This document shows, piece after piece, positions 61,970 to 64,000 of a stretch of DNA of 64,000 nt (position 1 is its first letter; each line of letters starts with the position of its first letter). The notes under the pieces are model-generated. The model was not told the origin of the DNA and ran no database searches. It was given only the letters and a program-made list of their open reading frames with translations. The DNA is from Streptococcus ovuberis (GTDB lineage Bacteria; Bacillota; Bacilli; Lactobacillales; Streptococcaceae), in the NCBI RefSeq assembly GCF_012396585.1, contig NZ_JAAXPR010000004.1:1-64000 (forward strand), read 5' to 3'. The position numbers were made by a program, and so were the translations under genes.

Positions 61970-62953
61970 TTAGTGTTGTTTTCGGATCTTAGCCGGTGTT
62001 GTTCCATACAGTTTTTTAAAACTCTGATAAAAATAGGACGGGTCTTGAAGGCCAATCTGTTCACAAATTTCTTCAATCGTATAATTCGTATGACGAACGA
62101 GCTGATAAGCATGTTGCATGCGTTGGGTTTGAACTAATGTTTTAAAATTCAGACCTGTTCGTTTCTTTATCATATTACTAAGATAATTGCTGTTATATCC
62201 TACCTCATTAGCCAACCATGACAAGGTAATCGTTCGATAGTATTTCTCAATTAACTGAAGGCTTTTGGAAATTTCATCTTCTTGAGGTTGTTCTTGCAAT
62301 AATTGGTGTTGACTTCTTGATAATTCAGTAAAAAGAAGAGGGAGATACATTTCTAGAATATGTAAGGAAATTTGTTGTTCATTATAATACTCCGTCAAAA
62401 TCAGTTGCATCAAGTCATCAAGCCTTTCATTTCCCTTAAAAACTAAATGCTTTTGATTCGCCTGACCAGCTTGCGCTAAAAATTTGGAAAGGATTGAAAC
62501 AGAATCTGTCATTTTTTGCAAAATAGCGGTGCTAATCCAATCAAACCTCAACAGCAGATTAATTAAAATATCTCCTTCTCCCAGAGCATCAATCGCATGG
62601 TGACTCTCACGGTCTAACATGATAAAATCACCTTTTTGCAAAACAAGACTTTCTCCGTCTATCTCTTGCCGACACGATCCTTGATACATATAATTTATTT
62701 CCAAAAAAGCATGCTTGTGATCAGGCATCGGAGCATAGCGATTATGTTTACTAATGAAGACATTCCCACGTTTAAAGAAAATCTCTTCTGGCATATCGTA
62801 TGTTTTAGCTTGAGCAAACACCTTAATCATTTCCGGAGCCATCTGCTCAATGAGTTCCAGATCAACGATGTTTTCTCCTGTACGTTTCTGTTCTTTTTCT
62901 GCCCATGTCTCCGCCATTAAAAGATTGTGTAAATCTTTTTTATTCATCAACAT
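61970..62953 (-). CDS. AraC-family transcriptional regulator of the second glycosidase cluster
   Basis: 327 residues. Cupin-like sensor domain (MPDHKHAFLEINYMYQGSCRQEI, GDFIMLDRESHHAI, residues about 75-125) and C-terminal double helix-turn-helix (ITLSWLANEVGYNSNYLSNMIKKRTGLNFKTLV and IEEICEQIGLQDPSYFYQSFKKLYG). AGGAAATGT precedes the ATG. It lies between the GPH transporter and GH3 genes, all on the minus strand, and is the counterpart of the AraC gene at 33451-34440. Probable activator of the transporter and glycosidase genes. Confidence 0.87.
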   Translation of the reverse strand: MLMNKKDLHNLLMAETWAEKEQKRTGENIVDLELIEQMAPEMIKVFAQAKTYDMPEEIFFKRGNVFISKHNRYAPMPDHKHAFLEINYMYQGSCRQEIDGESLVLQKGDFIMLDRESHHAIDALGEGDILINLLLRFDWISTAILQKMTDSVSILSKFLAQAGQANQKHLVFKGNERLDDLMQLILTEYYNEQQISLHILEMYLPLLFTELSRSQHQLLQEQPQEDEISKSLQLIEKYYRTITLSWLANEVGYNSNYLSNMIKKRTGLNFKTLVQTQRMQHAYQLVRHTNYTIEEICEQIGLQDPSYFYQSFKKLYGTTPAKIRKQH

Positions 62954-62980
62954 ACATTTCCTTTCCGCTCAAAATTTGAA

Positions 62981-63011
62981 AATAAGTGAGAGAAGGTTTC
63001 TCCCACTTATT
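62981..63011 (-). terminator. Terminator of the second GH3 gene
   Basis: AATAAGTGAGAGAA (62981-62994) pairs with TTCTCCCACTTATT (62998-63011) with one G-T pair and a three-base loop; the minus-strand tail is TTTTCAAATTTT. 28 bases after the stop codon. Confidence 0.8.
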
Positions 63012-63038
63012 ATCTATATTTCACCTGGATTTGTCAAT

Positions 63039-64000
63039 CTAATACCGTAATTCCTCTCGTCCACAAAATGGATCAATAGGGCTTTGACCTTTAAAGGGGC
63101 TTCTTCCCATCACCTTTTCTATCACAGATTCTATCGTGTAAACGGAATTATCATAAGCATTAATATAGGTTTTTACCATAGGAACATCCAATAAATGATA
63201 CGGATTGGCTAGGCTGACAAATACGGTTGGCACTTCATTAACAAACCATGGCAGGTTATTCCCTCCACCAAAGAAAGTATGCCAATTTAATCTAGCTGTT
63301 GTGGCATTGGAACGGTTTTCGACATTTGCAAAATAAAGGACTAAATCATATTTTTTTTGAATCGTTAGAGCAGTATCCATCTGGCCTGACATAAATGTTT
63401 CCATCGTCTCAGGTTGGTAGACCGTAATCTGGAATCCTTCCTCCTCAAGACGCTTTTTAATCTCATCCAAAACTGTTTGATTACTCTCCTCATATGGCCC
63501 TAAAATTTGGAGTAAAACGCGTTTATGTTTGGTCACTGAAATTGGAAGAAGGTTTTGTGTGTCTTTGACTAAAGTAATCGCCTGAGTAACATTTTCCTTT
63601 GCAAGTTGCAAAAATTCTGGTGTCCGTAGCTGTTCAACGTTTGCCTCGACAAGCCTACCCGACTTTTTCTTAGCTGGAAGCCCTAAGGCTGCTTTTGTGG
63701 CCAAAATACGTGTCACGGCCTCATTAAGTCGCTCTTCCGTTAAAATGCCTTCCTGAAACCCTCTCAACATATAGTGATAGTCTTCCTCAAGACTCTGGTT
63801 GAATAAAAACATATCACAACCTGCGGAAATGGCGGCTGGAACTGCCTTTTCACGTGGCATAGCAGAAGTAAACCCAACCATTGGTGTCGCATCCGTGACG
63901 ATCAAACCGTTAAACCCTAACTGGTTACGAAGAAGGCCTGTTATGAGTTCTGGGGAGAGACTTGCAGGTAACTTTTGACAGTTTTTCAAGGCAGGATTTA
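63039..64000 (-). CDS. NagZ-like glycoside hydrolase family 3 enzyme, C-terminal part (gene runs off the right edge)
   Basis: The frame is open through the window edge; the TTG at 63989 is internal because upstream codons (NPALKNCQKL) continue the alignment with the GH3 protein at 34586-36289. The visible 319 codons include the nucleophile Asp in FNGLIVTDATPMVGF and the whole C-terminal domain (ENVTQAITLVKDTQNLLPI ... FVSLANPYHLLDVPMVKTYINAYDNS). The His/Asp dyad loop lies beyond the edge. It is a diverged paralogue of the first GH3, ending with the same SPFKGQSPIDPFCG motif (SPFKGISPVDPFCG in the other). Confidence 0.88.
   Translation of the reverse strand, partial: NPALKNCQKLPASLSPELITGLLRNQLGFNGLIVTDATPMVGFTSAMPREKAVPAAISAGCDMFLFNQSLEEDYHYMLRGFQEGILTEERLNEAVTRILATKAALGLPAKKKSGRLVEANVEQLRTPEFLQLAKENVTQAITLVKDTQNLLPISVTKHKRVLLQILGPYEESNQTVLDEIKKRLEEEGFQITVYQPETMETFMSGQMDTALTIQKKYDLVLYFANVENRSNATTARLNWHTFFGGGNNLPWFVNEVPTVFVSLANPYHLLDVPMVKTYINAYDNSVYTIESVIEKVMGRSPFKGQSPIDPFCGREELRY

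Overview
The window reads as a chromosomal segment of a low-GC Gram-positive coccus, most probably a Streptococcus. The evidence is YSIRK-type signal peptides with an LPKTG anchor, the ccpA/pepQ divergent pair, rplJ-rplL behind an L10 leader, a LiaFSR three-gene system, and the fmt-rsmB-phpP-stkP block with a PASTA kinase. I cannot name the species. No rRNA, tRNA, CRISPR array, phage or transposase gene was seen.

Layout. 1-9.5 kb: two tandem, paralogous cell-wall-anchored adhesin genes on the minus strand. The first runs off the left edge; the second encodes 1792 residues with MucBP-like and SHIRT domains and nested DNA repeats. 9.9-12.2 kb: ccpA and divergent pepQ. 12.5-18.6 kb: two CPBP-family membrane proteases, then an ABC exporter (ATPase plus a giant FtsX-type permease with a tyrosine/glycine heptad coiled coil). 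18.9-22.4 kb: tpx and a lactococcin-972-type immunity ABC pair without a visible bacteriocin gene. 22.8-33.2 kb: housekeeping genes (rplL, rplJ, cvfD-like, a HAD-cyclophilin fusion, liaRSF, stkP, phpP, rsmB, fmt).

From 33.4 kb onward the content is accessory. 33.4-41.4 kb is a carbohydrate cluster: AraC regulator, divergent NagZ-like GH3, GH78 rhamnosidase, beta-phosphoglucomutase and GH43. 57.3-64.0 kb carries a second, diverged version: GH78, GPH-type sugar transporter, AraC regulator and GH3, the last cut by the right edge. Good cre boxes overlap promoters in both clusters, so CcpA from 9.9 kb is the likely repressor. The His/Asp dyad of the GH3 and its neighbouring beta-phosphoglucomutase suggest, but do not prove, a phosphorolytic route.

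Between them, 41.6-56.8 kb is a dense array of redox and detoxification genes: four aldo/keto reductases, a quinone-oxidoreductase-like enzyme, an alpha/beta hydrolase, three NTF2/SnoaL-like proteins (one a lipoprotein), an acetyltransferase, and a MerR-led operon of amidohydrolase, double ABM protein, cupin, carboxymuconolactone-decarboxylase-like protein and LtrA. LysR, TetR, Rrf2 and MerR regulators sit beside their presumed targets, and several promoters carry clear dyads. The best is a perfect 20-bp palindrome inside a 19-bp promoter spacer, the layout used by NmlR/AdhR-type MerR regulators. I infer a region for handling reactive carbonyls, quinones or aromatic breakdown products; the substrates are not visible in the sequence.
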